Below the pieces are notes generated by a model. The model was not told the DNA's origin. It did not search any database and worked only from the letters and a program-made list of their open reading frames with translations. The position numbers were made by a program, and so were the translations under genes. A stretch of 64,000 nucleotides of DNA from Ruegeria atlantica (GTDB lineage Bacteria; Pseudomonadota; Alphaproteobacteria; Rhodobacterales; Rhodobacteraceae). Position 1 is the first letter of the stretch, and each line of letters starts with the position of its first letter. This document shows positions 35,001 through 43,442 of the stretch, one piece after another. The stretch is taken from assembly GCF_013032005.1 (NCBI RefSeq), contig NZ_WQBE01000001.1:248001-312000 (forward strand), read 5' to 3'.

Positions 35001-36437
35001 TCAGGCGATTTCCACCGCTACAAAGATCTGGTTTCCACCGCGATTGATAAGAACAAGCGCGGGGTCGGTTTTTTCGCTGTCGAGAGCGGCCTTCAAGGCG
35101 TCCGGTGTTGCGGTTTCCTGGCCGCCCAGTTTCACGATCACATCGCCCCGTTGCAGACCGGCTTTGGCTGCCGGGCTATCGGGTTTCAGGTCAGTGACGA
35201 TCACACCATCGACATTTTCAGCCACACCCATCTCGGCGCGGTTGGTGTCGGTCAGCGGTGCAATAGTTACGCCCAAAGCAGTGCCCGAGACGGTTTCGTC
35301 CACTGACTTATCAATCTGGGCCGATGCGCTTTGATGCTGGCCGACGGTCAACTCGATCTGTTGTTCCTTGCCATCGCGCAGAACAGTCAGAACGCTGTCG
35401 GTTCCCACTTTGGTAGTGCCGACAAGGACCGGAAGATCACTGCTGGAATCGACGACTTCATCGTTGAAGGTCAGAATGACATCACCCTGTTGCAGAACGC
35501 CTTCGGCCGGGCTGTCGGCAACAACATCCGCAACCAGCGCGCCGGTTGAGCTATCGATGCCCATGGCTGCCGCAAGCTCGGGGCTGACATTCTGGATCGA
35601 CACACCCAGCCAACCCCGGCTGACCTGGCCGTCATCGCGCAGGTCGGCCGCGATGTGTTCCACAATGTTCGATGTCACCGCAAACCCCAGACCCACTGAG
35701 CCACCGGTGGGCGAGTAGATCGCCGAATTTACGCCGACGACTTCACCTTCCATGTTGAATAGCGGACCACCCGAGTTGCCTTTGTTGATAGCTGCGTCGG
35801 TTTGAATGAATTCAGCATACGGCCCTTGCGAGATGTTGCGCCCTTTGGCCGATACGATACCGGTCGTCACGGTTGAATGCAGCCCGAACGGGTTGCCGAT
35901 GGCTACGACGTCTTCGCCCACGCGGATGCCGTCGCTGTCACCCAGTTCAACCGCCTGCAGGGTTTCATCTGTGTCGATCTTCAGAACTGCGATGTCGGTC
36001 AGCGGGTCGGTGCCAATAACCTCGGCGTCAAACGTACGGTCGTCCGACATGCGAACCGTTACGGACTCGGCATTGTCTACGACATGGTGATTGGTAACGA
36101 TGTAACCCGCTTCATCCAAAACGAAACCCGAACCCAGACCTTGTGCCGGTCCACGCTGCGGGGCGTTAAACCCTTCGGGCGCGCCGAAGCGTTTGAAAAA
36201 TTCTCCGAACGGGTGTTGGTCAAAGTCAAACTCCTGTCCCTGCGTGGGAACCGGTGTGGCACCTTGTTCGGCGATGATGGTGACGACCGAGGGCGATACA
36301 TTTTCCACAAGATCGGCCAGTGCTTCGTCGGCCATCGAGGGCAGGGCGGTGGTCGCCAGCAATGCGGCGCTCAGTGCGCCAGCGCCAACCCAACTGGCTG
36401 TCCCGGGCAAAAGAAGTGAGGATTTGCGGATGCTCAT
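35001..36437 (-). CDS. degP: DegP/DegQ-type periplasmic serine protease
   Basis: Periplasmic quality-control protease and chaperone of the HtrA family. The 478-residue protein has a signal peptide (about 1-36, cleavage near SMA-DEA), a trypsin-like domain with triad His118 (TNHHVV), Asp148 (LTDIAVL) and Ser222 (GNSGGP), and two PDZ domains (about 275-370 and 385-475). Its ribosome site ACAGGAGAT lies seven bases before the ATG and is part of an 11-bp inverted repeat in the leader, so translation may be structure-controlled. A 14-bp palindrome further upstream may be an operator. The two-component genes that follow on the same strand suggest an envelope-stress module. Confidence 0.94.
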   Translation of the reverse strand: MSIRKSSLLLPGTASWVGAGALSAALLATTALPSMADEALADLVENVSPSVVTIIAEQGATPVPTQGQEFDFDQHPFGEFFKRFGAPEGFNAPQRGPAQGLGSGFVLDEAGYIVTNHHVVDNAESVTVRMSDDRTFDAEVIGTDPLTDIAVLKIDTDETLQAVELGDSDGIRVGEDVVAIGNPFGLHSTVTTGIVSAKGRNISQGPYAEFIQTDAAINKGNSGGPLFNMEGEVVGVNSAIYSPTGGSVGLGFAVTSNIVEHIAADLRDDGQVSRGWLGVSIQNVSPELAAAMGIDSSTGALVADVVADSPAEGVLQQGDVILTFNDEVVDSSSDLPVLVGTTKVGTDSVLTVLRDGKEQQIELTVGQHQSASAQIDKSVDETVSGTALGVTIAPLTDTNRAEMGVAENVDGVIVTDLKPDSPAAKAGLQRGDVIVKLGGQETATPDALKAALDSEKTDPALVLINRGGNQIFVAVEIA

Positions 36438-36441
36438 TTTT

Positions 36442-36490
36442 ATCTCCTGTTTATTTCACGCGGGTGCGGCCGCGCGTTGAAACAGGAGAT
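36442..36490 (-). promoter_or_regulatory. Leader hairpin that sequesters the degP ribosome site
   Basis: On the mRNA, ATCTCCTGTTT (36490-36480) is perfectly complementary over 11 bases to AAACAGGAGAT (36452-36442), which contains the degP Shine-Dalgarno sequence. Inner bases can add a CGCG/CGCG stem after a small internal loop. The start codon is only four bases from the stem. The shape suits an RNA thermometer or another translational switch. No transcription start is known, so it could instead be a DNA operator. Confidence 0.5.
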
Positions 36491-36524
36491 GCGCCTTCAA
36501 TCTGTGTGTTTCCTGAGCGAATTG

Positions 36525-36538
36525 TTAAGATATCTTAA
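36525..36538. promoter_or_regulatory. 14-bp palindrome upstream of degP
   Basis: TTAAGATATCTTAA is a perfect palindrome 88-101 bp before the degP start, in an AT-rich stretch. It could be a dimeric regulator site, with the response regulator downstream being one candidate. It could also contribute to a promoter. Confidence 0.35.
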
Positions 36539-37156
36539 TTTTGCCACAAACTCGCGGTTCTATCCCGACGTTCGAGGACTGGAGTCGGAGGATTTGTGCG
36601 AATCACTGAGTACGAATCGGTGGATTGTTGCCGGTTTGGACGCCAAAGCGCGAAAAAGGTTGAATTGAATCAAAATCGTTAACAAGTCAGCCGTCGCAAA
36701 CTCCGATTTTCAGGTGATACCGTCTTGGTTGTGTCGACCTGCAAGTGTTAATGCGGTTATCGAAAACAATTTATAACATTTAGACCAGATAGCACATTAG
36801 GTTTATGCTTAATGGTGAAATGTGGTGTTTCGGGCAAAAATGACAATCATCTTAAGGTTGATTCACCGCTATTAAATGTTGCGGAAAAACCATCCTGATA
36901 TCGGCAAAATTAACCGTTCTTTCCAATTTTACGTTGTTTGAATCCAACGGATGGGTGACGATGAATGTGCCCAAGCGAGGGGGAGCCAAAGGCACTAGGG
37001 GGTGCCCAAGGCTTGTCACAGTCACTGGAAACGCTGAGCGGCATGTTAACGAGGGGGTCTTGTTTAGGTTCGGCGGCGGAATAGCCAGAGTGTCGACAGA
37101 CATTATTGGCCGCGTTTCCGGGATTGATGAAAAGTGGTAGTCCTGTTTTGGGTACC
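36539..37156. other. Long AT-rich intergenic stretch
   Basis: About 620 bp without a convincing gene between degP and the MobA-like gene. The first 400 bp are clearly AT-richer than the surroundings. A 59-codon plus-strand frame (ATG 36961 to TAG 37140, starting MNVPKRGGAKG) is open, but it has no ribosome site and no family that I recognise. No tRNA or standard small-RNA motif was found by eye. The stretch could hold a non-coding RNA or be a decayed insertion. Confidence 0.4.
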
Positions 37157-37180
37157 GGCCCGGTCGTTATCGACCGGGCC
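37157..37180. terminator. Hairpin after the MobA-like gene
   Basis: GGCCCGGTCG (37157-37166) and CGACCGGGCC (37171-37180) form a perfect 10-bp stem with a TTAT loop, 10-33 bases past the stop of the minus-strand gene. The following T content is low on either strand, so it is a probable but weak terminator. Confidence 0.6.
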
Positions 37181-37189
37181 GACTTACTT

Positions 37190-37804
37190 TCAGACCTGTC
37201 GATTTGAGGTGGTCCGCTTTGCGCGCCATGTCGCCCAATCCGCGGGCGTGTCCAAATCCAGCAACGCGTGTTGGCCGGGCAGGGCGTGCAGATGCACCTT
37301 GTCCGCATGCGCGCGCACCACGGATTGCGCACCTTCGTCTCCTGTCAGACGGCTAAGCTGATCAAACAGGCTGCGATCAAAGATGACCGGATGACCTGGT
37401 TTGCCGTTCTCTGTGGCGCCGCGCCATATCAGGTTGTCCGGGTGGGCCTGGACCGCGGATAGCACTGCAAGCAAATCTTCGGTTGTGATGTCCGGCAAAT
37501 CTGCCAGCAAGATCATTGCGCCGGTCGCTTCGGGAGACACGTGCGCAAGTGCGCCGCGCAGGCTGGCATTCATACCTTCTTGGGCATCCGGAATTTCGAC
37601 CTGATGCAGATCCAATCCATCAAGGGCTTGGTAGCGGAGATGCGGGGCGGAGGGCAATGCTACGATGACTGGTGCCGCTAGCCCGGCAATCAATGCCGCG
37701 CGACGTAGCAAGGGTTGGCCGTCGATGATCTGCAACAGCTTGTCCTGGCCGCCCATGCGGCTGGATTGCCCAGCGGCCAATAGAATTATGGGTATTTGTG
37801 TCAT
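37190..37804 (-). CDS. MobA/MocA-like nucleotidyltransferase
   Basis: A 204-residue NTP-transferase-fold protein related to MobA and the molybdenum-cofactor cytidylyltransferase MocA. It opens with the nucleotide-binding motif ILLAAGQSSRMGGQDKLL (about 6-23) and contains the metal-binding LLADLPDI (about 99-106) and a GHPVIF segment (about 150-155). The start at 37804 is chosen because the conserved fold begins there; the longer frame from 37867 adds unconserved sequence. It lies 31 bp after the DMGDH-like gene on the same strand. MocA-type enzymes mature cofactors of xanthine-dehydrogenase-like enzymes, but no such enzyme is encoded in the window. Confidence 0.8.
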   Translation of the reverse strand: MTQIPIILLAAGQSSRMGGQDKLLQIIDGQPLLRRAALIAGLAAPVIVALPSAPHLRYQALDGLDLHQVEIPDAQEGMNASLRGALAHVSPEATGAMILLADLPDITTEDLLAVLSAVQAHPDNLIWRGATENGKPGHPVIFDRSLFDQLSRLTGDEGAQSVVRAHADKVHLHALPGQHALLDLDTPADWATWRAKRTTSNRQV

Positions 37805-37835
37805 ACCGCCACCATGCCGCCGCGACAGGGCAGAG

Positions 37836-40253
37836 TCATCCCCGCATGCGCGCGCCATCTGCGTCAAATAGTGGTTCCGAGATCAACCTAGCCTTACACA
37901 GTTGACCAAGGATTTCGATTTCAACCTGCAGTCCGTCAGTCACCCGGTCCACGGGCAAGAACCCCATTGCAACCGATCTTTGGGCATGGTGCGAGTATCC
38001 GCCAGACGTGCAGAAGCCAACAACCTTACCGTCCAACCAGATCGGTTCATACGCATTCACATCGGCGTCGTCGGCGTCCACCTCAAATGCCACCAATTTG
38101 CGCGCCGGGCCCTGCGATCGGTCTTGCTCGGCGGCGGTTCGGCCTATGAAATCGGCGTTTTTCGAGAATGATATGAACCGATCCAGACCTGTTTCCGCGG
38201 CGGTATAGTCAGGTGAGACTTCCCTCATCCATGAGCCAAAGAACTTGTCCAGACGCAGGCTCATCATCGCACGCATTCCAAACGGCACCATCCCGTGCGG
38301 TTGCCCAGCCTGCCATAGAACCCACCAGAGCTGTCTTTGTGCCATCGGATCGCAATAAATCTCGTACCCTAGATCGCCGGTATAGCTGACCCGCTGCACG
38401 ATACAGTCGGTCATGCCAACGGTCATACGCCGCACGTCTAGAAAGCTGAGGTCCGAAACATTGTCGCGGGTGCAGGCGTCCAGGACTTGCTTTGCTTTTG
38501 GACCCGCGATCTGAAACCCGTTCAACCGGTCGCTGATGTTATCGATTTGTACGCCGTCCTGCTGATGTGTCAGGAACCAGCGCATGTGGAACGCCTGACT
38601 GCCATATGACGCGGTCAGTTGAAATTCGCCATCCGCCAGGCACGAAACGGTAAAGTCCCCGATCAGTTTACCCCTAGGTGATAGCATCGGGGTCAGAGAC
38701 ACTCGGCCAGGTTGTGGAATGCGTCCGGCCATAATCCGATCCAGCCACGCGCGGGCCGCAGGGCCGGTAATGCGGTACTTGCCGAAATTGTGGACCTCGT
38801 TGATGCCGACACTGTTGCGAACGGCGCGCACCTCGCGCCCAGTCGCGTCAAACGCGTCCGAGCGACGGAATGAGGGAGTTTCATAGCCCGGCTCGTCCCC
38901 TTGGGCGAAATAGTTCGGGACTTCCAATCCGTATTGCTGACCCCAGACAGCGCCCAGATCGCTGAAAATATCGTACATCGGGGTTGTTCGGTTCGGGCGC
39001 GCGGCGGGCAGTTCCTCATTCGGGTAGGCGACGCTGAAGCGTTTCTGATAATTCTCGATCACTTTCGGGCGGGTGTACCCGGGGCTGATCCAATCTCCGA
39101 ACCGGGCGACGTCCATCGCAAAGACATCACGTTCCGGTTCGCCCTCGATCATCCATTGCGCCAACGTCAGGCCAACTCCGCCACCCTGGCTGAATCCGGC
39201 CATCACGCCGCAGGCTGACCAGTAGTTGCGCATCCCCGGTACCGGCCCGACCAGAGGGTTCCCGTCCGGTGCAAAGGTAAACGGTCCGTGGATCACCGAT
39301 TTCACCCCGGCTTCGGCCAGAACAGGAAAGCGACGATAGGCGAATTCGATACTGTCCGTAATCTTGTCATAGTCGTCTGGCAGCAGTTCATGCCCGAACT
39401 CCCACGAGGTGCCGTCGACAGCCCACGGCTTGCAGGGCTGTTCATAGAACCCGATGCACAGCCCGCGCCCTTCTTGCCGCAAATAGCTTTCGCCGGCAGG
39501 GTCCATGACATGCGGGTGTTCTCCGCCAGCGTCGATGATCGCTTCGATCTGCGGGATTGAATCTGTCACCAGATACTGATGTTCCATTGGGTGCAGCGGG
39601 AAGTAGACACCGGCCATCGCGCCAACCTCGCGCGCCCAGAGGCCACCGGCGTTGACTACATGTTCGGCGTGAATGGTGCCCTTATCGGTGACCACATCCC
39701 AGGTGCCGTCGGGGCGTTGGTTGGTCTCGCGCACCATGCAATGCGTTTCGATTGTGGCCCCACCCATCCGAGCCGCCTTGGCATAAGCATGAGTGGTGCC
39801 CGATGGGTCCAGATGCCCGTCCAGCGGATCATACAGCGCACCGATGATGCCGTCTGTATTGGTGATGGGCGCGATCTTCTTGATCTCGTCCGGCCCGACG
39901 ATCTCGGTCTCCAATCCCATGAACCGATGCTTGGCGCGCTCGGCCAGTAACATGTCGAACCGGTCCTGGTTGTCGGCTAAAGTCACGCCACCTACGTGGT
40001 GCAAACCGCAAGACATACTGGTGATCTCTTCCAGCTCTTTATACAGGCGGATCGTGTACCCCTGCAGCGCGGCCATGTTGGTGTCACCGTTCAACGTGTG
40101 GAACCCGCCCGCCGCGTGCCAGGTTGAGCCGCTGGTGAGTTCTGAGCGTTCCAGCAGCATGACGTCGGACCACCCCAGTTTGGTCAGGTGGTACAGCACG
40201 GAACAACCGACGACGCCACCGCCAATAACTGCTACGCGGGTTTCAAGTTTCAT
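37836..40253 (-). CDS. DMGDH/sarcosine-dehydrogenase-like FAD and folate oxidoreductase (GcvT fusion)
   Basis: An 805-residue two-part enzyme. The N-terminal half (about 1-390) is a DAO-type FAD domain with VIGGGVVGCSVLYHL (about 8-22). The C-terminal half (about 430-800) is a GcvT-like tetrahydrofolate domain with AGRIPQPGRVSLTPMLSPRG and GDLGYEIYCDP. Such enzymes oxidatively demethylate dimethylglycine, sarcosine or related methylamines and pass the one-carbon unit to folate. The ATG at 40253 is preceded by GGAGG at good spacing and fits the FAD motif; the longer frame from 40346 is unlikely. It is divergent from a solo peptide-type binding protein. The exact substrate is unknown. Confidence 0.88.
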   Translation of the reverse strand: MKLETRVAVIGGGVVGCSVLYHLTKLGWSDVMLLERSELTSGSTWHAAGGFHTLNGDTNMAALQGYTIRLYKELEEITSMSCGLHHVGGVTLADNQDRFDMLLAERAKHRFMGLETEIVGPDEIKKIAPITNTDGIIGALYDPLDGHLDPSGTTHAYAKAARMGGATIETHCMVRETNQRPDGTWDVVTDKGTIHAEHVVNAGGLWAREVGAMAGVYFPLHPMEHQYLVTDSIPQIEAIIDAGGEHPHVMDPAGESYLRQEGRGLCIGFYEQPCKPWAVDGTSWEFGHELLPDDYDKITDSIEFAYRRFPVLAEAGVKSVIHGPFTFAPDGNPLVGPVPGMRNYWSACGVMAGFSQGGGVGLTLAQWMIEGEPERDVFAMDVARFGDWISPGYTRPKVIENYQKRFSVAYPNEELPAARPNRTTPMYDIFSDLGAVWGQQYGLEVPNYFAQGDEPGYETPSFRRSDAFDATGREVRAVRNSVGINEVHNFGKYRITGPAARAWLDRIMAGRIPQPGRVSLTPMLSPRGKLIGDFTVSCLADGEFQLTASYGSQAFHMRWFLTHQQDGVQIDNISDRLNGFQIAGPKAKQVLDACTRDNVSDLSFLDVRRMTVGMTDCIVQRVSYTGDLGYEIYCDPMAQRQLWWVLWQAGQPHGMVPFGMRAMMSLRLDKFFGSWMREVSPDYTAAETGLDRFISFSKNADFIGRTAAEQDRSQGPARKLVAFEVDADDADVNAYEPIWLDGKVVGFCTSGGYSHHAQRSVAMGFLPVDRVTDGLQVEIEILGQLCKARLISEPLFDADGARMRG

Positions 40254-40314
40254 GAAGGCCTCCGTCAGTGTTTTTGCCAGTCTGATCAGTGGGGAACAGG
40301 ATGCAATTCCGAAT

Positions 40315-40352
40315 GCGACAAAACGTGTCGCCGCAGCAAATCGCATCTGCGG
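40315..40352. promoter_or_regulatory. Two inverted repeats in a divergent promoter region
   Basis: GCGACA-AAACG-TGTCGC spans 40315-40331 and CCGCAG-N10-CTGCGG spans 40331-40352, next to each other between the divergent DMGDH-like and binding-protein genes. They could be regulator sites serving both genes. No regulator gene lies nearby. Confidence 0.3.
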
Positions 40353-40447
40353 AAAACATCAACTAAACGGTGTCGTGGTTCTGTTACGGAATCGATCTAC
40401 CAGGCATCCGGGAAGGACCCTGTGTAACTACTCTACAAGGACATAAG

Positions 40448-42016
40448 ATGAGCAAGTTTGATCCCCAACCCCAAGCGTTGAGCCGCCGTGAATTCATGGC
40501 CAAAGCCGCAGCACTTGGCCTGACAGCCACTGCTGCGAACCTGATCTGGGCCGAGGCCGGTCTGGCCGAGACGCCCAAAAAAGGGGGCCATTTCGTTTTG
40601 GGGCTGACGGGCGGTGAAAGCACCAACTCACTGGACCCAGCATTGTCGGCGTCGCATGTGACGGCCAAGGCGCTGCGGGCCTATGGAAACACCCTGACCG
40701 TGGTGACTACTGATGGTGGGATCGCACCCAGCCTGGCGGAAAGCTGGGAAGCGAATGAGGACGGTAAGATCTGGACTTTCCTGATCCGCAAAGGCGTCGA
40801 ATTCCACAATGGCAAGACACTGACGCCTGAAGATGTACAGCAGACCCTGGCGCGCCACTCGAACGAAGATTCGCAGTCGGGTGCTTTGGGCATCATGCGC
40901 GGGATCGAGGATGTGCGGGTCGACGGTGACTATGTGGTGATCACGCTGACCACACCCAACGCAGACCTGCCGTATCTGATGTCGGATTATCATCTGGTCA
41001 TGCAGCCGGGTGGCGGGATCGATAACCCCGGCGAGGGGGTTTCGACCGGTGCTTACAAGGTGACCGCAGATGAACCTGGAGTGCGCTATGCGTTCGAGAA
41101 GTTCGCCAACCACTGGGATGAAAGTGTTGGCCATTATGACAGCCACGAGATCCTTGTTCTGAACGATGACACTGCACGTTCGGCAGCATTGCAGGCCGGT
41201 CAGGTACACGCCATTAACGTGGTGCCACCGCGTACCGCCAAGCTGTTTGGCCGCGCGCCGGGTGTCACCATCAACGCGACCTCGGGCCGGGGGCATTACA
41301 TCTTTGTCATGCACACCGACACCGCTCCGTTTGACAACAAAGACCTGCGGCTGGCGCTGAAATACGCCATCAATCGCGAGGAGCTGGTCGACAAGGTTCT
41401 GCGCGGTTTTGGCTCGGTCGGGAACGATATTCCGATCAACGAAGCCTATCCGCTGTTCGATGCGTCGATGGAGCAGCGCCAGTTCGATCTGGCCAAGGCA
41501 GCTGAGCATTACAAAGCGTCGGGTCATGACGGCACGCCCATCGTTCTGCATGTGTCTGACGCTGCGTTTGCCGGTGCACTTGACGCGGCGCAATTGTTCC
41601 AGCTGTCGGCACAAGCGGCTGGTATCCCGCTTGAGATTCAGCGTGAGCCGGCGGACGGCTACTGGTCGGAAGTGTGGAACAACAAACCGTTCTGTGCATC
41701 CTACTGGGGTGGGCGTCCGGTGCAGGATCAGATGTGGTCGGTTGGCTATCTGTCGACCGCAGACTGGAACGACACCAACTTTAAGAACGAAGAGTTCGAC
41801 GCGCTGGTATTGAAAGCCCGTGCCGAGTTGGACACCGCTAAACGCAAAGACATCTACGCCCAGATGGCGCGGATCGTCTGGGAAGAGGGCGGTCTGATCA
41901 ACCCGATGTTCAATCAGTTCATCGACGGATATTCGGACAAGGTGACGGGTTGGTCCGCACATGCGAACGGTGACCTGATGGATGGCTATGTCGCTAGCCG
42001 TACCTGGTTCGCGTAA
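40448..42016 (+). CDS. Solo ABC transporter substrate-binding protein, peptide/nickel family 5
   Basis: A 522-residue periplasmic binding protein (SBP_bac_5, DppA/OppA type). The N-terminus has a twin-arginine signal, LSRREFMAKAAALGL with Arg13-Arg14, cleaved after about residue 40 (LAE-TPKKGG). The family signature runs through DPALSASHVTAKALRAYGNTL and GGIAPSLAESWE. A ribosome site AAGGA precedes the ATG at 40448; an upstream in-frame start at 40370 would hide the Tat signal. No permease or ATPase is adjacent, and a strong terminator follows, so it must use subunits encoded elsewhere. Ligand unknown; divergence from a DMGDH-like gene hints at a methylamine-type or small-peptide ligand, as inference. 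Confidence 0.9.
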   Translation: MSKFDPQPQALSRREFMAKAAALGLTATAANLIWAEAGLAETPKKGGHFVLGLTGGESTNSLDPALSASHVTAKALRAYGNTLTVVTTDGGIAPSLAESWEANEDGKIWTFLIRKGVEFHNGKTLTPEDVQQTLARHSNEDSQSGALGIMRGIEDVRVDGDYVVITLTTPNADLPYLMSDYHLVMQPGGGIDNPGEGVSTGAYKVTADEPGVRYAFEKFANHWDESVGHYDSHEILVLNDDTARSAALQAGQVHAINVVPPRTAKLFGRAPGVTINATSGRGHYIFVMHTDTAPFDNKDLRLALKYAINREELVDKVLRGFGSVGNDIPINEAYPLFDASMEQRQFDLAKAAEHYKASGHDGTPIVLHVSDAAFAGALDAAQLFQLSAQAAGIPLEIQREPADGYWSEVWNNKPFCASYWGGRPVQDQMWSVGYLSTADWNDTNFKNEEFDALVLKARAELDTAKRKDIYAQMARIVWEEGGLINPMFNQFIDGYSDKVTGWSAHANGDLMDGYVASRTWFA

Positions 42017-42027
42017 CCCCGGAAATG

Positions 42028-42060
42028 AAACCGGCGCCCGATGGTGGGCGCCGGTTTTTT
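42028..42060 (+). terminator. Strong intrinsic terminator after the solo binding protein
   Basis: AAACCGGCGCCC (42028-42039) pairs perfectly with GGGCGCCGGTTT (42046-42057), with a GATGGT loop and a T-run. It also faces the convergent CorC/HlyC gene. Confidence 0.9.
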
Positions 42061-42071
42061 CTTTAGCCGAG

Positions 42072-43379
42072 TTACAGCGGTCGGATTTTCAACTCGGTCA
42101 CCCGGTTGCCGTCCTTCGCGGTGACTTCGAACCGAAACCCGTGGAATGAGAAGACCTGACCGACCACCGGGATCATCTGTGCCTCATGTATGACAAGCCC
42201 GGCGACTGTGTTCGCCTCATCATCCGGCAATGACCAGTCCATCGCGCGGTTCGCGTCGCGGATTGTCATTGCGCCTTCGACCAGAAATTGCCCGTCTTCT
42301 GTGCGGGTCACCGGAACGTCTTCTTCGATATCGAACTCGTCGGCGATTTCCCCCACGATTTCTTCCAGGATATCTTCCAGCGTGATCAAACCGCGCAATG
42401 ATCCGTATTCGTCGACCACCAGTGCAAAATGGCTGTGCATCCGCAGGAATTCCCTCATTTGGTCGTCCAGCGTCGTGGTTTCCGGCACAAAGTACGGGTC
42501 GTTTGCCACTTTGGAGATATCGAATTCTTTTAGCCGGTTGGTGTCACTTTCACTGGCACCTGCGTGGGCATACATGGCGCGAAACAGGTCCTTAGCGTGC
42601 ACGACTCCCACAATGTTCTCCGGCTCATCCCGGAAGACGGGCAGACGGGTGTGCGGGCTTTTCAGACATTGTTGCAGAATGGCCTCGGGCGCGTCGTCGG
42701 CATCGATCATCTCGATGTTCGAGCGGTGAAGCATGATCTCTTCCACCGTCCGATCACCCAGATCCAGCGCGCCAAGGATGCGGTCGCGGTCTTCTTTTTC
42801 TACCACACCTTCGGAATGGCCCAGCTGCAGCGCGCCCGCGATCTCTTCGCGTACGGCAAGAATGTTGCTGTCCGGGTCGATCCGAACACCGAACAAACGC
42901 AAGACACCGCGCACCAGCAGGCGTACGGCTGCGACCATGGGCGAGAAAACCGTCACCACAATACTGATGATCGGCGCGACCAATGCTGCCGCTTTTTCCG
43001 CGTTGGTAATGGCATAGGTCTTGGGCAGAACTTCGGCGAAAACCAGTACCAGCAAAGTCATGACAAGCGTTGCCAGCGCCACGCCGCTTTCGCCAAACAA
43101 CCGGGTGAACAAGGCCGTGGCCAGCGAGGCGGCAAGGATATTCACAAGGTTATTGCCCAGCAGGACCGAGCCGATCAGGCGTTCATTGTCATCGGTGATG
43201 TCCAGCGCCTTTTGCGCCCCGCGTGAGCCTTTGTCGGCCTGCGCCCGCAACTTGCCGCGTGACGATGCGGTCAATGCCGTTTCAGAACCCGAGAAAAAGC
43301 CCGACAGGACGAGCAAAAGCAGAATGGCGCCTGTGGTAAACCAGAATGCGCCGTCGATCAGAGAAGAAGAGGGTTCCAT
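42072..43379 (-). CDS. CNNM/HlyC-CorC-type membrane protein (DUF21, CBS pair, CorC domain)
   Basis: A 435-residue inner-membrane protein of the hemolysin C/CorC/CNNM superfamily, implicated in magnesium or cobalt handling. Order of domains: DUF21 membrane region with four helices (about 10-190), CBS pair (about 205-335, with LPVFRDEPENIVGVVHAKDLF and FALVVDEYGSLRGLITLEDILEEIVGEI), and the C-terminal transporter-associated domain (about 350-432). It is the first gene after a GC-rich palindrome separating it from xerD on the same strand. Transport versus regulatory function is not settled for the family. Confidence 0.9.
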   Translation of the reverse strand: MEPSSSLIDGAFWFTTGAILLLLVLSGFFSGSETALTASSRGKLRAQADKGSRGAQKALDITDDNERLIGSVLLGNNLVNILAASLATALFTRLFGESGVALATLVMTLLVLVFAEVLPKTYAITNAEKAAALVAPIISIVVTVFSPMVAAVRLLVRGVLRLFGVRIDPDSNILAVREEIAGALQLGHSEGVVEKEDRDRILGALDLGDRTVEEIMLHRSNIEMIDADDAPEAILQQCLKSPHTRLPVFRDEPENIVGVVHAKDLFRAMYAHAGASESDTNRLKEFDISKVANDPYFVPETTTLDDQMREFLRMHSHFALVVDEYGSLRGLITLEDILEEIVGEIADEFDIEEDVPVTRTEDGQFLVEGAMTIRDANRAMDWSLPDDEANTVAGLVIHEAQMIPVVGQVFSFHGFRFEVTAKDGNRVTELKIRPL

Positions 43380-43414
43380 TGGTCCTTGGTTGTTGGTGTT
43401 GCTGCATCCGTTAT

Positions 43415-43428
43415 GGGGGCGCGCCCCC
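43415..43428. repeat. GC-rich palindrome between xerD and the CorC-like gene
   Basis: GGGGGCGCGCCCCC is a perfect 14-bp palindrome between two minus-strand genes. Such G/C-run palindromes are frequent between genes in Rhodobacterales and may act as transcript-stabilising or weak terminator elements. Confidence 0.4.
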
Positions 43429-43442
43429 TGCGGATCAAGGGG

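Noticed and set aside
36961..37140. 59-codon frame in the AT-rich gap (MNVPKRGG...)
   Set aside because: It has no ribosome site, no family resemblance and a Gly/Arg-rich composition; kept only as a note in the gap entry.
40628..41962. 444-codon minus-strand frame opposite the solo binding protein
   Set aside because: It is antisense to a well-supported Tat-exported binding protein, with no recognisable domain.
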